Source: Mycobacterium intermedium
Lineage (GTDB): Bacteria > Actinomycetota > Actinomycetes > Mycobacteriales > Mycobacteriaceae
Reading direction: 5' to 3'
Length of the DNA stretch: 64,000 bases
Assembly: GCF_002086275.1 (NCBI RefSeq)
Contig: NZ_MVHT01000003.1
Span: 81,395 to 145,394 of the forward strand
Below, piece after piece: positions 17,415-25,822 of this stretch. Under the pieces are notes generated by a model, which saw nothing but the letters and a program-made list of their open reading frames with translations, made no database searches and had not been told where the DNA came from. The stretch's first letter is position 1. Each line of letters begins with the position of its first letter. The position numbers were made by a program, and so were the translations under genes.

Positions 17415-18161
17415 ATGAGTGCACGCCACGTCGTTCGATTCATAGTCCCTGCAGCGGTAGCGACCACCTGTCTGGGCACCTCCGTTCTCAATGGGTCCGC
17501 TGTCCCGACTGCCTCCGCCGAGCCGTGCCCCGACGTCGAAGTCGTGTTCGCGCGCGGCACGGGCGAGGCGCCCGGACCTGGACCCACGGGTCAGGCATTC
17601 GTCGACTCGCTACGCCCACGCATCGGCGCAAAGTCGATGGGCGTATACGCGGTCAACTACCCGGCCAGCGAGGAGTGGGCCACCGGCGTCGACGGGATTA
17701 GAGACGCGGGGGCGCACATCGTGTCCATGGCAGGAGCCTGCCCCAAGACCAACATGGTGCTCGGCGGCTTCTCCCAGGGCGCGGCCGTCATGGGATTCGT
17801 CACCTCGGCCGCCGTCCCGGCCGGGATCGACCCTGCAAGCGTTCCGAAGCCGCTGGATCCCGCTATCGCCGACCACGTGTCCTCGGTCGTCCTGTTCGGC
17901 TTGCCCAACGTGCGGGCGATGGAATTCCTCGGCCAGCCACCGGTGGCGATCGGCCCCCTGTACCAAGCGAAGACCATCAAGATCTGCGCCACCGATGACC
18001 CGGTGTGCTCAGAGGGGATGAACTTCGCCGCACACAACACCTACGCCGACGACGGCGCCATGATCGACCAGGGTGCGGCGTTCGCCGCGAGTCGTATCAA
18101 CACGGCTCCTGGCGTCCCCGCTCCGGCTCCAGCACCGCCCGGCCTGAACTTCGGCGAATAG
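17415..18161 (+). CDS. Secreted cutinase-family esterase
   Basis: 248 aa. Signal peptide about residues 1-36 ending PTASA-EP. Mature protein begins CPDVEVVFARGTGE, the typical cutinase start. The nucleophile elbow is GGFSQGAAV; the Cys pair and Asp of the acid motif (ICATDDPVC) and the His (AHNTYADDG) follow in the expected order. The C-terminal tail is Pro/Ala-rich (APAPAPPG). Mycobacterial cutinase-like proteins act as esterases, lipases or phospholipases in the envelope. Start ATG at 17415 was preferred because it leads straight into the signal peptide. Confidence 0.93.
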   Translation: MSARHVVRFIVPAAVATTCLGTSVLNGSAVPTASAEPCPDVEVVFARGTGEAPGPGPTGQAFVDSLRPRIGAKSMGVYAVNYPASEEWATGVDGIRDAGAHIVSMAGACPKTNMVLGGFSQGAAVMGFVTSAAVPAGIDPASVPKPLDPAIADHVSSVVLFGLPNVRAMEFLGQPPVAIGPLYQAKTIKICATDDPVCSEGMNFAAHNTYADDGAMIDQGAAFAASRINTAPGVPAPAPAPPGLNFGE

Positions 18162-18177
18162 CCGGTTCCGCGGGTCG

Positions 18178-18858
18178 TCAGGAATCCATGCCTGACGACC
18201 CGCGCTCCAACCCGGCCACGATCAGCCGCAATCCGAACGCGAACTCCTCTTCCAACGGAACGGGCAAGTCGCCGGCCACGGCTGCCGTGGCGGGTAAGTC
18301 TGCGGGGTCGAGGTCGCGGAAAACCGAGGCAGCCTCGGCCTCGTGGGACTCGCCTGCGCGCTGGATCGCGAAGCCCAGCACGTAGCGCGACAGGGTGGCG
18401 TACACGCGGGCTGCGGTCGCGGTCGGGAAGCCGTGATCGAGCAGGACCGACAACATCAGTTCGCGAAGAGCCGTCGCATGGGGTCCCACCGGGACATGCC
18501 CGACCAACAACGGCGCGACATTGCCGTGTCGGCTCAGGGCATCGAACATCTTCTCCGCGAACGATGCACAGGCCTGCTGCCAGGGCAGAGCGGCCACCGC
18601 GGTGGCATCCAGGTCGACCTCGCCGAGCATCCGGTCGACCACCATCGCCACCACCTCCTCGCGGCTGGCGAAATGTCGATAAAGCGTGGCCGTCCCCGAT
18701 CCGAGGCGCTGCGCCAACGATCGCATCGACAGTGCATCCGCGCCCTGGTCATCGACCAGTTCAAGGGCCGCAGCGACGATGCGGTCCGGGAGCATCGGCG
18801 GACGACCCCGGGGACGGCCGGAGGTCGGTTGGTTGACGTCTTGCATATTTATGGCCAC
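18178..18858 (-). CDS. TetR family transcriptional regulator
   Basis: 226 aa. HTH: LSMRSLAQRLGSGTATLYRHF, then ASREEVVAMV. An Arg/Pro-rich N-terminus (GRPRGRPPMLP) precedes the domain. C-terminal half is the common TetR ligand domain with LLVGHVPVGPHATAL. Divergent from the PPOX-type gene at 18915 across a 56-bp interval, which is a likely shared operator and target. Convergent with the cutinase gene. Confidence 0.88.
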   Translation of the reverse strand: MAINMQDVNQPTSGRPRGRPPMLPDRIVAAALELVDDQGADALSMRSLAQRLGSGTATLYRHFASREEVVAMVVDRMLGEVDLDATAVAALPWQQACASFAEKMFDALSRHGNVAPLLVGHVPVGPHATALRELMLSVLLDHGFPTATAARVYATLSRYVLGFAIQRAGESHEAEAASVFRDLDPADLPATAAVAGDLPVPLEEEFAFGLRLIVAGLERGSSGMDS

Positions 18859-18914
18859 ACTGTATCCATTAATAGTCCCGGGGTCAACGCCCCTTGTTGC
18901 GAGGACGCTTTGCC

Positions 18915-19469
18915 ATGCTGATGCCCCTGGCCGCCGAGCCGTATACGGCTCCCACCGACCGCGACATGCTCCCCTCTGAGCGCCGAGAATTCGTCCGCAC
19001 CCACCGCACGTGCGTGTTCGGCTACCGTCGTCGGCACGACGGCCCCTCGATGTCCGTCGTCTACTACATCCCCACCGACGACGACGAGCTGCTGGTGTCG
19101 ACCATGGCCGGACGCGGCAAGGCCCGCGTGGTTCGGCGCGATGGGAAGGTCAGCCTGTGCGTTCTCGACGAGCGATGGCCGTTTACCTATCTGCAGGTGT
19201 ACGCCGATGCCACCGTCGACACCGACCGCGCCTTGGCAGTCGACGTCATGATGGCGGTCGCCGGTCGGATGTCCGGGCAGCCGCTCGGCGACGAGGCCCG
19301 ACCCAGCGTCGAAGCGATGTGCGAGCGCGAGAACCGCCTGGTGATCCGCTGCAGGCCCTATGCGACGTTCGCGACACCGCCCCGCCACCTGCACCGCAAC
19401 GACGAGGTACAGGAACTCAGCCATTGGGTGTCCGGGGTGGTCGCCTGGGATGCTCCCGATCCGCTGTAA
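18915..19469 (+). CDS. Pyridoxamine 5'-phosphate oxidase-like (PPOX/FDOR) flavin/F420-binding protein
   Basis: About 184 aa. Split-barrel pattern: FVRTHRTCVFGYRRRHDGP, PSMSVVYYIPTDDDELLVST, RGKARVVRRDGKVSLCVLDE and YLQVYADATV. This matches mycobacterial FDOR/PPOX-fold proteins, which bind F420, FMN, heme or fatty acids. A flanking TetR suggests it belongs to a small inducible unit. An in-frame start 21 bp upstream exists; ATG at 18915 is used. No clue to the substrate. Confidence 0.82.
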   Translation: MLMPLAAEPYTAPTDRDMLPSERREFVRTHRTCVFGYRRRHDGPSMSVVYYIPTDDDELLVSTMAGRGKARVVRRDGKVSLCVLDERWPFTYLQVYADATVDTDRALAVDVMMAVAGRMSGQPLGDEARPSVEAMCERENRLVIRCRPYATFATPPRHLHRNDEVQELSHWVSGVVAWDAPDPL

Positions 19470-19507
19470 GGCGTCTTGTCGACTCTCACCGGGCCCGCGT
19501 CGAGTCC

Positions 19508-19573
19508 TGACTTTGCGCCCTGGGCGACAAAGTGCGAGTAGACACCGCCCTCAGCGCAGAATCAACGCACGCC
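19508..19573. repeat. Direct repeat copy 1, imperfect hairpin unit
   Basis: 66-bp unit, repeated at 19590 with an 82-bp period. Each copy can fold: outer arms around TGACTTTGCGC and GCGCAGAATCA, inner arms GGGCG and CGCCC, with the conserved loop ACAAAGTGCGAGTAGACAC between them. It is likely a mycobacterial intergenic repeat. Confidence 0.65.
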
Positions 19574-19589
19574 GGACACCGTCGAATTT

Positions 19590-19655
19590 TGACTCTGCAT
19601 CCAGGGCGACAAAGTGCGAGTAGACACCGCCCAAAGTGCAGAATCAACGCACGCC
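19590..19655. repeat. Direct repeat copy 2, imperfect hairpin unit
   Basis: Second 66-bp unit. Compared with copy 1 the loop is unchanged, while stem differences keep pairing: TGCG/CGCA in copy 1 becomes TGCA/TGCA in copy 2, and one T:G wobble becomes C:G. This suggests the folded form is under selection. Confidence 0.65.
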
Positions 19656-19850
19656 TCAAGCAGGCTTGTCACTGACTTAGGTCACAAGTCGATCACCGTT
19701 GGCGAATGGACGCCGACCCTCCCGCCGCGTACCCGGAAATTCGGCCCTGCCGCTGGTACGGTTCGCTGCTGTGGTTGCGTCGTTAGTTGCCTTAGGTGCC
19801 CCGCTGCCGGGTGCGTCTAAGTTGTGGCGCACCGGAATGGCCGCCCGCAA

Positions 19851-20675
19851 ATGTCAGATCTGAACCGGCGCCGTTTCCTGGGGTCGCTCGCAGCCGGCAC
19901 GGTGCTGGCGGTGGGCGCGGCCCGGTGCATCGTCGACCCGCAGCAACGTACTTTCGCCCAGACGCCCACGGCCGAGGCCGGCGAAGCCCTTCCGGCGAGA
20001 CCGGGCGCGGCGCGCCTGCTGCCACCGCCACCGCCAACCGCGCGCATCCGACTGCCCGGCGGTGGGGCATTGAGCCAGATCCCCGGCGACGGTGACCTGC
20101 TCGCGCTGACCGTGGACGACGGTGTCAGCAGCGAAGTCGTCGGCGCCTACACCCAATTCGCCAAGGACACCGGCATCCGGCTGACCTTCTTCGTCAACGG
20201 AGTCTATGACTCCTGGACCGAAAACCAGGCAGCGCTGCGTCCGCTGGTCGAGTCCGGCCAGATCCAGTTGGGCAACCACACCTGGTCCCATCCGGATCTG
20301 ACGGCGCTGCCGAAAAACGAGATAGCGCAACAACTCAAGCGCAACGACGACTTCCTCAAGAAGACCTACGGCGTTGGCGCGAAGCCCTATTGGCGCCCCC
20401 CGTATGCAAAGCACAATGCCGACGTTGACGCCGTCGCGGCCGAATTCGGCTACACCGTCCCGGTGTTGTGGTCCGGATCGTTGTCGGATTCCACGCTGAT
20501 CACCGAGGAATACATCGTCAAGATGGCCGACCAATATTTCACCCCACAGGCGATCGTGATCGGGCACCTCAATCACAAACCGGTCACCCATGTCTATCCG
20601 CAACTCGTCGAGATCATCCGCGAGCGGAACCTTCGCACCGTCACGCTCAACGACGTCTTCCTCAAAACCCCTTAG
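19851..20675 (+). CDS. Tat-exported polysaccharide deacetylase (NodB family)
   Basis: 274 aa. N-terminus MSDLNRRRFLGSLAAGTVLA is a twin-arginine signal, followed by a Pro-rich linker. The NodB domain has the metal-binding Asp in LTVDDG, the HxxxH motif in NHTWSH, and RPPYAKHN; the C-terminal His motif is in VIGHLNH. Family enzymes remove N-acetyl groups from cell-wall or capsular polymers. The second Asp of the usual TFDDG is present here as VDDG. ATG at 19851 was chosen since it starts the Tat signal directly; an upstream in-frame start would hide it. Expressed alone, convergent with the next gene. Confidence 0.9.
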   Translation: MSDLNRRRFLGSLAAGTVLAVGAARCIVDPQQRTFAQTPTAEAGEALPARPGAARLLPPPPPTARIRLPGGGALSQIPGDGDLLALTVDDGVSSEVVGAYTQFAKDTGIRLTFFVNGVYDSWTENQAALRPLVESGQIQLGNHTWSHPDLTALPKNEIAQQLKRNDDFLKKTYGVGAKPYWRPPYAKHNADVDAVAAEFGYTVPVLWSGSLSDSTLITEEYIVKMADQYFTPQAIVIGHLNHKPVTHVYPQLVEIIRERNLRTVTLNDVFLKTP

Positions 20676-20684
20676 TCGGGCACC

Positions 20685-21650
20685 TCATCGGTTGCCGGCG
20701 ATTCGACGCAGCAAGAGTTCGACGCCGGCCACCACCAAGTCAGGTTGATGGATCTGGACGTAATGATCGCTGCCGGCCGCAACGACCTGGGGCGTCTGCG
20801 GCCGGAGCCCAACGAGCTCCGATTGGCCTTGCAGCCAGGCCTGTTCCAGCTTCTCGGAAAACTCCGCCTTCTCGGGCGGCACGGACGACGGGGGCACGAA
20901 AGGATCGCCCTTGGTCAGCACCATGATCGGGACGGGAGGCAACGCGGGCGCGGTGGCCACTTGGCCGACGCTTTGCTCGATGTCGATCATCTCGAACGAG
21001 GCGGTGTCTTTGAGCTGCGGCGACGGAGTGTCCAGCGACTCCTTGTACGTGGGCCATTCGGAGCCCATCAACGCCGGCATGTCGACGGAGAACGCATCGA
21101 CAAACAGGATTGCGCGTACGTCGTCGGGGTGGGTCTGAGCGTAGAGCCGGGCAAACACGCCTCCCAGCGAATGCCCGACCAGAATGTACGGGCCTGCAAC
21201 ATGCGCGGCACCGAGCAATTTGTGGAGGTCGCTCACCACGTCGCGGGCGGTACGCGGCATCGTGACGGGTGTACTGCGGTCGCTGATGCTGGGCGGCTCT
21301 GAGTGGCGCACGGTGCCGGGGCGGTCGTACGCGCAGACGCGGTGACCGTCGGCAAGGGCAGCGAGCACCGCGGGACCGACGGCGGGCGCGGACGCATTGG
21401 ACTGGACCCAGGGGTCGGACGAGTCGTGGTAGCCGGATTCCAGCAGGATCGTCGGGCTCCCTTGCCCGCGGCACTCGAGGTAAAGGTGGCGGCCGTCGCC
21501 GATGTCCACAGGCCCTGCGAAGTCACCCGCCCCCGCCGCATGGCCACCCCGCGGCTGGTCGCGACCGCAACCCACCAGGGCCAATACGACGATGACGGCG
21601 AGTAGGAACCGGCAACTGACGCAAGCTGCGCGCATCGCGTCATTGTGCAC
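20685..21650 (-). CDS. Alpha/beta hydrolase lipoprotein
   Basis: 321 aa (an in-frame ATG five codons later is equally good). Lipobox LALVGC near residue 28 predicts acylation and outer-membrane-facing anchoring. The hydrolase core has the oxyanion region LLESGYHDSS, AYDRPGTVRHS, the nucleophile elbow VGHSLGG, the acid in FVDAF and the His in SDHYVQIHQP. It resembles general secreted esterases; substrate unknown. Confidence 0.87.
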   Translation of the reverse strand: MHNDAMRAACVSCRFLLAVIVVLALVGCGRDQPRGGHAAGAGDFAGPVDIGDGRHLYLECRGQGSPTILLESGYHDSSDPWVQSNASAPAVGPAVLAALADGHRVCAYDRPGTVRHSEPPSISDRSTPVTMPRTARDVVSDLHKLLGAAHVAGPYILVGHSLGGVFARLYAQTHPDDVRAILFVDAFSVDMPALMGSEWPTYKESLDTPSPQLKDTASFEMIDIEQSVGQVATAPALPPVPIMVLTKGDPFVPPSSVPPEKAEFSEKLEQAWLQGQSELVGLRPQTPQVVAAGSDHYVQIHQPDLVVAGVELLLRRIAGNR

Positions 21651-21709
21651 TGCTTCTACCGCGAGTAGCCGCGGATGCGCTCAAACAGCATGCGGCGGGC
21701 CGGCTGCAA

Positions 21710-22645
21710 TCAATAGTCGTCTTCGAGTTCCCAACCGGAGGTACCGTATTCGACCTTCAGCGGCGTGCGGCCTCCACGTATGCAGGCTTGGCAGAACAGC
21801 TCTGCCATGGCGTCGGGCGAGATGCGGGTACCGTCTGAGGTCCGCCAGGTCTGCAGGAACACGATGACGCGTTCGTCGTTGAAACGCGGATAGATGTGGG
21901 TGCTCAGCGCAGCCCAGAAAGTCAGCGGTGAGTCCCGCCGCAAGATGAGCATGCCGGGCACGGTCTGGTACTTGGGCGCACCCCATACCCAGCGATACAT
22001 CCGAACGTAGCGATAGTGCTTCACATCGAAGGGAATTCGACGGTCGTAGCGAATCAGGGTGATGGTGCCGTCGTGGTTTACCTCGCAGCGTTGCACCGCC
22101 AGCAGTTCCTTGACCGTGGCATGCAGGTAGGCCACCAAGAGCAACATCAATGGGATGAGAACGGCCTTCAAGAAGGCTTCAGCGTCCCCGGGATGGCCGA
22201 TCCTGAAGCCGGTCGCGGCCATCAGGATCAGCGGAAAGCCGAAGAACAACGTGATTGCCCACAAGATCCCCACGGCGTTCCTACGCGCCTTGTAGTGCAA
22301 GGGTCCGACAACCCCGCGCGTCCGCCACATCCTGCGCCGGCGCCATCTGGACCGACCCGCCCTCGCGTGGAGCCGGATGGTCTGCATCATCGCTGAGTGA
22401 TGGGATCCGGGGTCCGCGTAAGGATTCGCATAGTGCCTTTGGCTGAGAATGCGCAGGGACTGTACCAGCCTGTTGCCCTCCGATGTGTACAGGCACAACG
22501 CCTCATAAGCATCCCGGATCTCGTCTGCCAGCTGCTCATCATTCAGACGACCTATGCCGCCGACCGGGGGGCGTCCTTGCTCGCGCGCTACCTGCGCATC
22601 AACGAGCGCAGCCAACCGCGCGCTCGCTTCGTCGTACTGCGACAT
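21710..22645 (-). CDS. Conserved two-helix membrane protein, function unknown
   Basis: 311 aa. Not recognised. The N-terminal ~120 residues are soluble and basic; two hydrophobic segments follow at about 127-150 (GILWAITLFFGFPLILMAATG) and 160-178 (LKAVLIPLMLLLVAYLHA). The C-terminal half has a folded look with many aromatic residues (YRYVRMYRWVW; FWAALSTHIYPRF). Gene lies alone between the hydrolase and an SDR. Coding bias agrees with a real gene. Confidence 0.7.
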   Translation of the reverse strand: MSQYDEASARLAALVDAQVAREQGRPPVGGIGRLNDEQLADEIRDAYEALCLYTSEGNRLVQSLRILSQRHYANPYADPGSHHSAMMQTIRLHARAGRSRWRRRRMWRTRGVVGPLHYKARRNAVGILWAITLFFGFPLILMAATGFRIGHPGDAEAFLKAVLIPLMLLLVAYLHATVKELLAVQRCEVNHDGTITLIRYDRRIPFDVKHYRYVRMYRWVWGAPKYQTVPGMLILRRDSPLTFWAALSTHIYPRFNDERVIVFLQTWRTSDGTRISPDAMAELFCQACIRGGRTPLKVEYGTSGWELEDDY

Positions 22646-22803
22646 GCCCGACTTCCCGTTGCAGAGGCGACCAAAGACGAGTGGACCTTAGCCTCTCGGG
22701 CATCGGTTACGTGGGAGACCGAACCGCAGCTTTCGCGGCGCCCGATAGTTGCCGTCGGCCCTCGGTCACCGATGATGCACTCAATTATGTTGTGCGCCAA
22801 CTA

Positions 22804-23568
22804 TCACCAAGTCTGCTCGGCCGCGCGGACCAGCATCTGATTGATTGCGACCCTGCGGTCGCGGGTGACCATGTAGAGCACTGCATCGGCGATGTCTTCC
22901 GGGCGCAGCTTGGTCATGTCGGCGGTTTGCCGCTCGACGGCTTGCCGGGACGATTCCGCCAAGTGATCGAAGATTTCGGTGTCCACCGTTCCCGGGCCGA
23001 CGATCCCGACCCGGACCCGCTTGCCGAGGACCTCTTGTCGGATGGCCTCGCTGAAAGCGTTGACGCCGAATTTGGTCAACGAGTAGACCGCCGTGCCCGG
23101 CCGGGCGACCCAACCGGCGGTCGAGCTGATGGTGACGAGATCGGCCACGCCTCGCGGCGAATTGGCAGCCGCGGCAACCAGATGCGGAAGCGCGGCGCGG
23201 GTGACATAGAGAACGCCGTTCACGTTGACCGACACCAGTTCGTCCCATTCCTGAAGCGGGGCCTCGGTGGCCAATCCCATCCGCATCAACCCCGCGTTGT
23301 TCACCACAATGTCGAGGCGGCCCAACTCGGCGACCGCGTGCTGGACAGCCGCGGACACCTGGCCGGCGTCGGTCACATCGGCGGGCACGACAAGCGCTGT
23401 CCCACCCTCGGATTCAATGTGCGTCTGCAGATCGCGCAGCCGCTCCGCCCTGCGCGCAAGCAGCGCTACCGCGGCGCCGTGGGCGGCCAGTGCCTTGGCC
23501 GTCGCGGCTCCAATACCACTGCTGGCACCGGTCACCAACGCCACGGTGTGTGCCAGGAGCGGCGTCAT
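22804..23568 (-). CDS. SDR family oxidoreductase
   Basis: 254 aa. TGASSGIG at the N-terminus, NNAG at about 91, catalytic Ser in ISSTAGW and YSLTKFG as the YxxxK motif. It ends the four-gene leftward cluster (P450 remnant, mycofactocin-type SDR, crotonase, this gene), 31 bp after the crotonase. The C-terminal IADAVLYMVTRDRRVAINQMLV matches the SDR group around NAD(P)-dependent 3-hydroxy-acid/serine dehydrogenases. Substrate is not known. Confidence 0.88.
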   Translation of the reverse strand: MTPLLAHTVALVTGASSGIGAATAKALAAHGAAVALLARRAERLRDLQTHIESEGGTALVVPADVTDAGQVSAAVQHAVAELGRLDIVVNNAGLMRMGLATEAPLQEWDELVSVNVNGVLYVTRAALPHLVAAAANSPRGVADLVTISSTAGWVARPGTAVYSLTKFGVNAFSEAIRQEVLGKRVRVGIVGPGTVDTEIFDHLAESSRQAVERQTADMTKLRPEDIADAVLYMVTRDRRVAINQMLVRAAEQTW

Positions 23569-23599
23569 GCGCAGGCTCCGGTTCGCGACCCGAACAGGT

Positions 23600-24571
23600 T
23601 CAGGGCTTCTTGCGTCCCGACCGGCTGAGCCGCCACTCCGGCGGGAAGTTCATATCGTTGTCCTTCACCACGTTGTTGAGTCCCTTGCCGAAGGTGCCCT
23701 CGGTGAGGTCGACTTCGTCGGCCTGGTCGTTGGCGATCAACGGCAGCATCCCCTCGACCATGCCGGTGAGCAAGCTGCCGAAGTACTCGCCCTTGTGCTG
23801 CTTGTACAGCTCGAGGAAGGTCTTTTGGACCGCGACCGTGTCCGTCGGACGCGAACGCGAACATGCCATCGCGTACTTCAGTGTCTCTTCTTCCAGCTTC
23901 TCCCGCGGCACCACGCTGTTGAGGAATCCGCATTCGTACATCTCTTTGGCGGTGAATGGCCGCCCGGTGAACAGCATTTCGGAGAACTTGCGCAGGCCCA
24001 TGGTCTCGGCCCACCACCACAGCCGCGGCCCCCACCCCACGTAACGGAACGCCGGATGTCCGAACAGCGCATCGTCGGAGGAAATCACCAGGTCGGCGTC
24101 GCCGGCCTGGTAGAAGTGCCAGCCGTAGCAGTAGCCCTTGGCTTCGATGATGCTGATCTTCCGAAGTTCCTGCAGCGGACGGTTTCCCGCGCGCGCCTTG
24201 GCATAAAAGTCCGTGACGGTGGACAGGTAGCGGTACGAACCACCGGGCGGGTACTTGACGTTGTCGTCGTTGATCGCCAGTTCGTGCAGCAACGGCATGC
24301 CCGGATTCTCCAGCATCCCTCGCTGTTCGGGCAGGTCCCCGCCGCTACCGAAATCCTCTCCCGCACCGCGGATTACCACGACTTTGACGTCGTCGTCCAC
24401 GTTGCACTTGTGAATCAGGTCGGCATAGTGCTGCCGCATCCCCAACGTCGTGGAGTTCTGCGCCTCGGGACGGTCGAAGGTGATGTAGGCGATCTTGTTC
24501 TCGACGTCCTTCTTGAACTTGATGTACTGCTCGGCTTCCTTCTTCAGCTCTTCGTAGTCGTACTCAGGCAT
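23600..24571 (-). CDS. Enoyl-CoA hydratase/isomerase (crotonase) family protein
   Basis: 323 aa, longer than the typical 260. Crotonase core: KIAYITFDRPEAQNS, the oxyanion-hole GAGEDFGSGGDLPE region, and later YCYGWHFYQAGDADLVISSD. Note that the usual Glu at the acid/base position cannot be assigned safely by eye. N-terminal Lys/Glu-rich segment (YDYEELKKEAEQYIKFKKD) and C-terminal ~60 residues are extensions. It lies in the catabolic cluster with SDRs, so a steroid, ring-cleavage or side-chain acyl-CoA is a plausible substrate. Confidence 0.88.
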   Translation of the reverse strand: MPEYDYEELKKEAEQYIKFKKDVENKIAYITFDRPEAQNSTTLGMRQHYADLIHKCNVDDDVKVVVIRGAGEDFGSGGDLPEQRGMLENPGMPLLHELAINDDNVKYPPGGSYRYLSTVTDFYAKARAGNRPLQELRKISIIEAKGYCYGWHFYQAGDADLVISSDDALFGHPAFRYVGWGPRLWWWAETMGLRKFSEMLFTGRPFTAKEMYECGFLNSVVPREKLEEETLKYAMACSRSRPTDTVAVQKTFLELYKQHKGEYFGSLLTGMVEGMLPLIANDQADEVDLTEGTFGKGLNNVVKDNDMNFPPEWRLSRSGRKKP

Positions 24572-24601
24572 GCGGTCTCTCCCACTTCTTCCGGGTAAGT
24601 C

Positions 24602-25438
24602 TTACTTGAGCAATGCACCCGCATCGACAGGCAGTGAAACCCCTGTGATGTAACGAGATTCGTCAGAAGCCAGGAACAGCACCGCGTTACTGATGTCGAT
24701 CGCCTCGACCCACGGGATCGGCAACGTGTGCGTCATCTGTGAGAAGGGGGCGAAATCCTCGGGACCCGGGTTTTCCAGGTCGGGTCGAAACAGCTTGAAC
24801 GTCACTTCATTCATCGTCATCGGGGTGTTGACTTGGCTGGGATGTACCGAATTCACCCGGATCATGTGCTGACCCAGCTCGACAGCGAAGCTGCGCATGA
24901 TGCCCAGCACGCCGTGTTTGGCCGCGATGTAGTGGCCGGTGAACGCCAGCGCCTTGTGTGACCCGACCGATCCGGTGAGCACGATCGACCCACCGCGACC
25001 AGCGGCGATAATATGCGGCACACCGGATTTCACCGTCTTCCAGACGCCGGTGAGGTTGACGTCAATCATGTCCTGCCAGATGCTTTCCGGGATCTTGTGC
25101 AGCTTGTTGCCGAAGGTGCCGATGCCGGCGTTCGCCACAATGATGTCGAGGCGACCGAGTTCCTCAACTCCGCCGTCCACCGCGGACTTCAGTGCGTCGA
25201 AGTCGCGCACGTCGACTTCTGCGGTCACGATGCGGCGGCCCAGTCCCTTCACCAGATCGGCGGTCTCGGCGAGGTCGTCCGGGGTGGCGTGCGGATACGC
25301 CAAATTCTCGATGGGACCACAGATGTCGACCGCGATGATGTCGGCACCCTCCTGTGCCAGGCGCACCGCGTGACTGCGGCCCTGACCACGCGCGGCACCG
25401 CTGATGAGTGCGACTTTGCCCTCGACGCGGCCCGCCAT
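24602..25438 (-). CDS. Mycofactocin-type SDR oxidoreductase
   Basis: 278 aa. ISGAARGQGRSHAVRLAQEG followed by IIAVDICGPIENL, with the long insert before NAGIG, is typical of the mycofactocin-coupled SDR group, which hold NAD tightly and pass electrons to mycofactocin. Active-site YIAAKHG. Its end (ITGVSLPVDAGALLK) is characteristic. Overlaps the P450 remnant stop by one base, 30 bp upstream of the crotonase. Mycofactocin genes themselves are not in the window. Confidence 0.88.
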   Translation of the reverse strand: MAGRVEGKVALISGAARGQGRSHAVRLAQEGADIIAVDICGPIENLAYPHATPDDLAETADLVKGLGRRIVTAEVDVRDFDALKSAVDGGVEELGRLDIIVANAGIGTFGNKLHKIPESIWQDMIDVNLTGVWKTVKSGVPHIIAAGRGGSIVLTGSVGSHKALAFTGHYIAAKHGVLGIMRSFAVELGQHMIRVNSVHPSQVNTPMTMNEVTFKLFRPDLENPGPEDFAPFSQMTHTLPIPWVEAIDISNAVLFLASDESRYITGVSLPVDAGALLK

Positions 25439-25782
25439 CAGAGCACCACCGTAGGCACGGATTCCGCACCGCGCACAGTCGAAGTGGGGCTGAGTATTGC
25501 TCTGGCCAGGTCGGTCTCCGATTCGGGGAACCGCTTGAGCGTCTCTTCCAAGGCGATGCGTCCTTTCAGGCGAGCCAGTGCCGAGCCCAGATAGGAGTGG
25601 GTTCCGACATCGAAGGTGGGGTACGGCCGGACGGCGAACCGACCGACCGCGTAGGAGTCGTACTCGGGGCGGTGGGACAGCGGCGCCTCGTCACGCAGGC
25701 GCTGGAACGTCGGGTACGGGTCGGCGATGAGGGCCACATCGTACGGATCGAAATGGACCCGGCTGTCGGTGCTCGCCGTCAC
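25438..25782 (-). pseudogene. Internally deleted cytochrome P450 remnant
   Basis: 114 codons, open. The first ~48 residues (HFDPYDVALIADPYPTFQRLRDEAP) match the P450 N-terminus and residues ~52-114 match the end, starting at the heme-binding loop. About 300 residues in between, including the I-helix and ExxR, are missing. In the loop, FDVGTHSYLG has Tyr (TAT codon, residue 64) where the heme-ligand Cys should be. So it cannot be an active P450. The frame is kept and its stop overlaps the next start, so it may be translated or simply be recent decay. Confidence 0.85.
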
Positions 25783-25806
25783 GAAATCCCTCCTGCTGTG
25801 CGCACA

Positions 25807-25822
25807 CTCTATTCTTATAGAG
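25807..25822. promoter_or_regulatory. 16-bp inverted repeat upstream of the P450-remnant/SDR operon
   Basis: CTCTAT-tctt-ATAGAG, within CACTCT...AGAGTG. It overlaps the 3' end of the TetR gene and is 24 bp upstream of the P450 remnant. A related site is at 26514-26529 before the TetR start, so this is a candidate TetR operator. Confidence 0.45.

Larger units (their letters stand above)
19470..19850. other. Non-coding interval with two repeat/hairpin units
   Basis: About 380 bp without a gene. It contains the 66-bp direct repeat pair at 19508-19573 and 19590-19655, described separately. The remaining 19656-19850 contains the promoter region of the deacetylase; no ribosome site or operator stands out. 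Confidence 0.5.
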
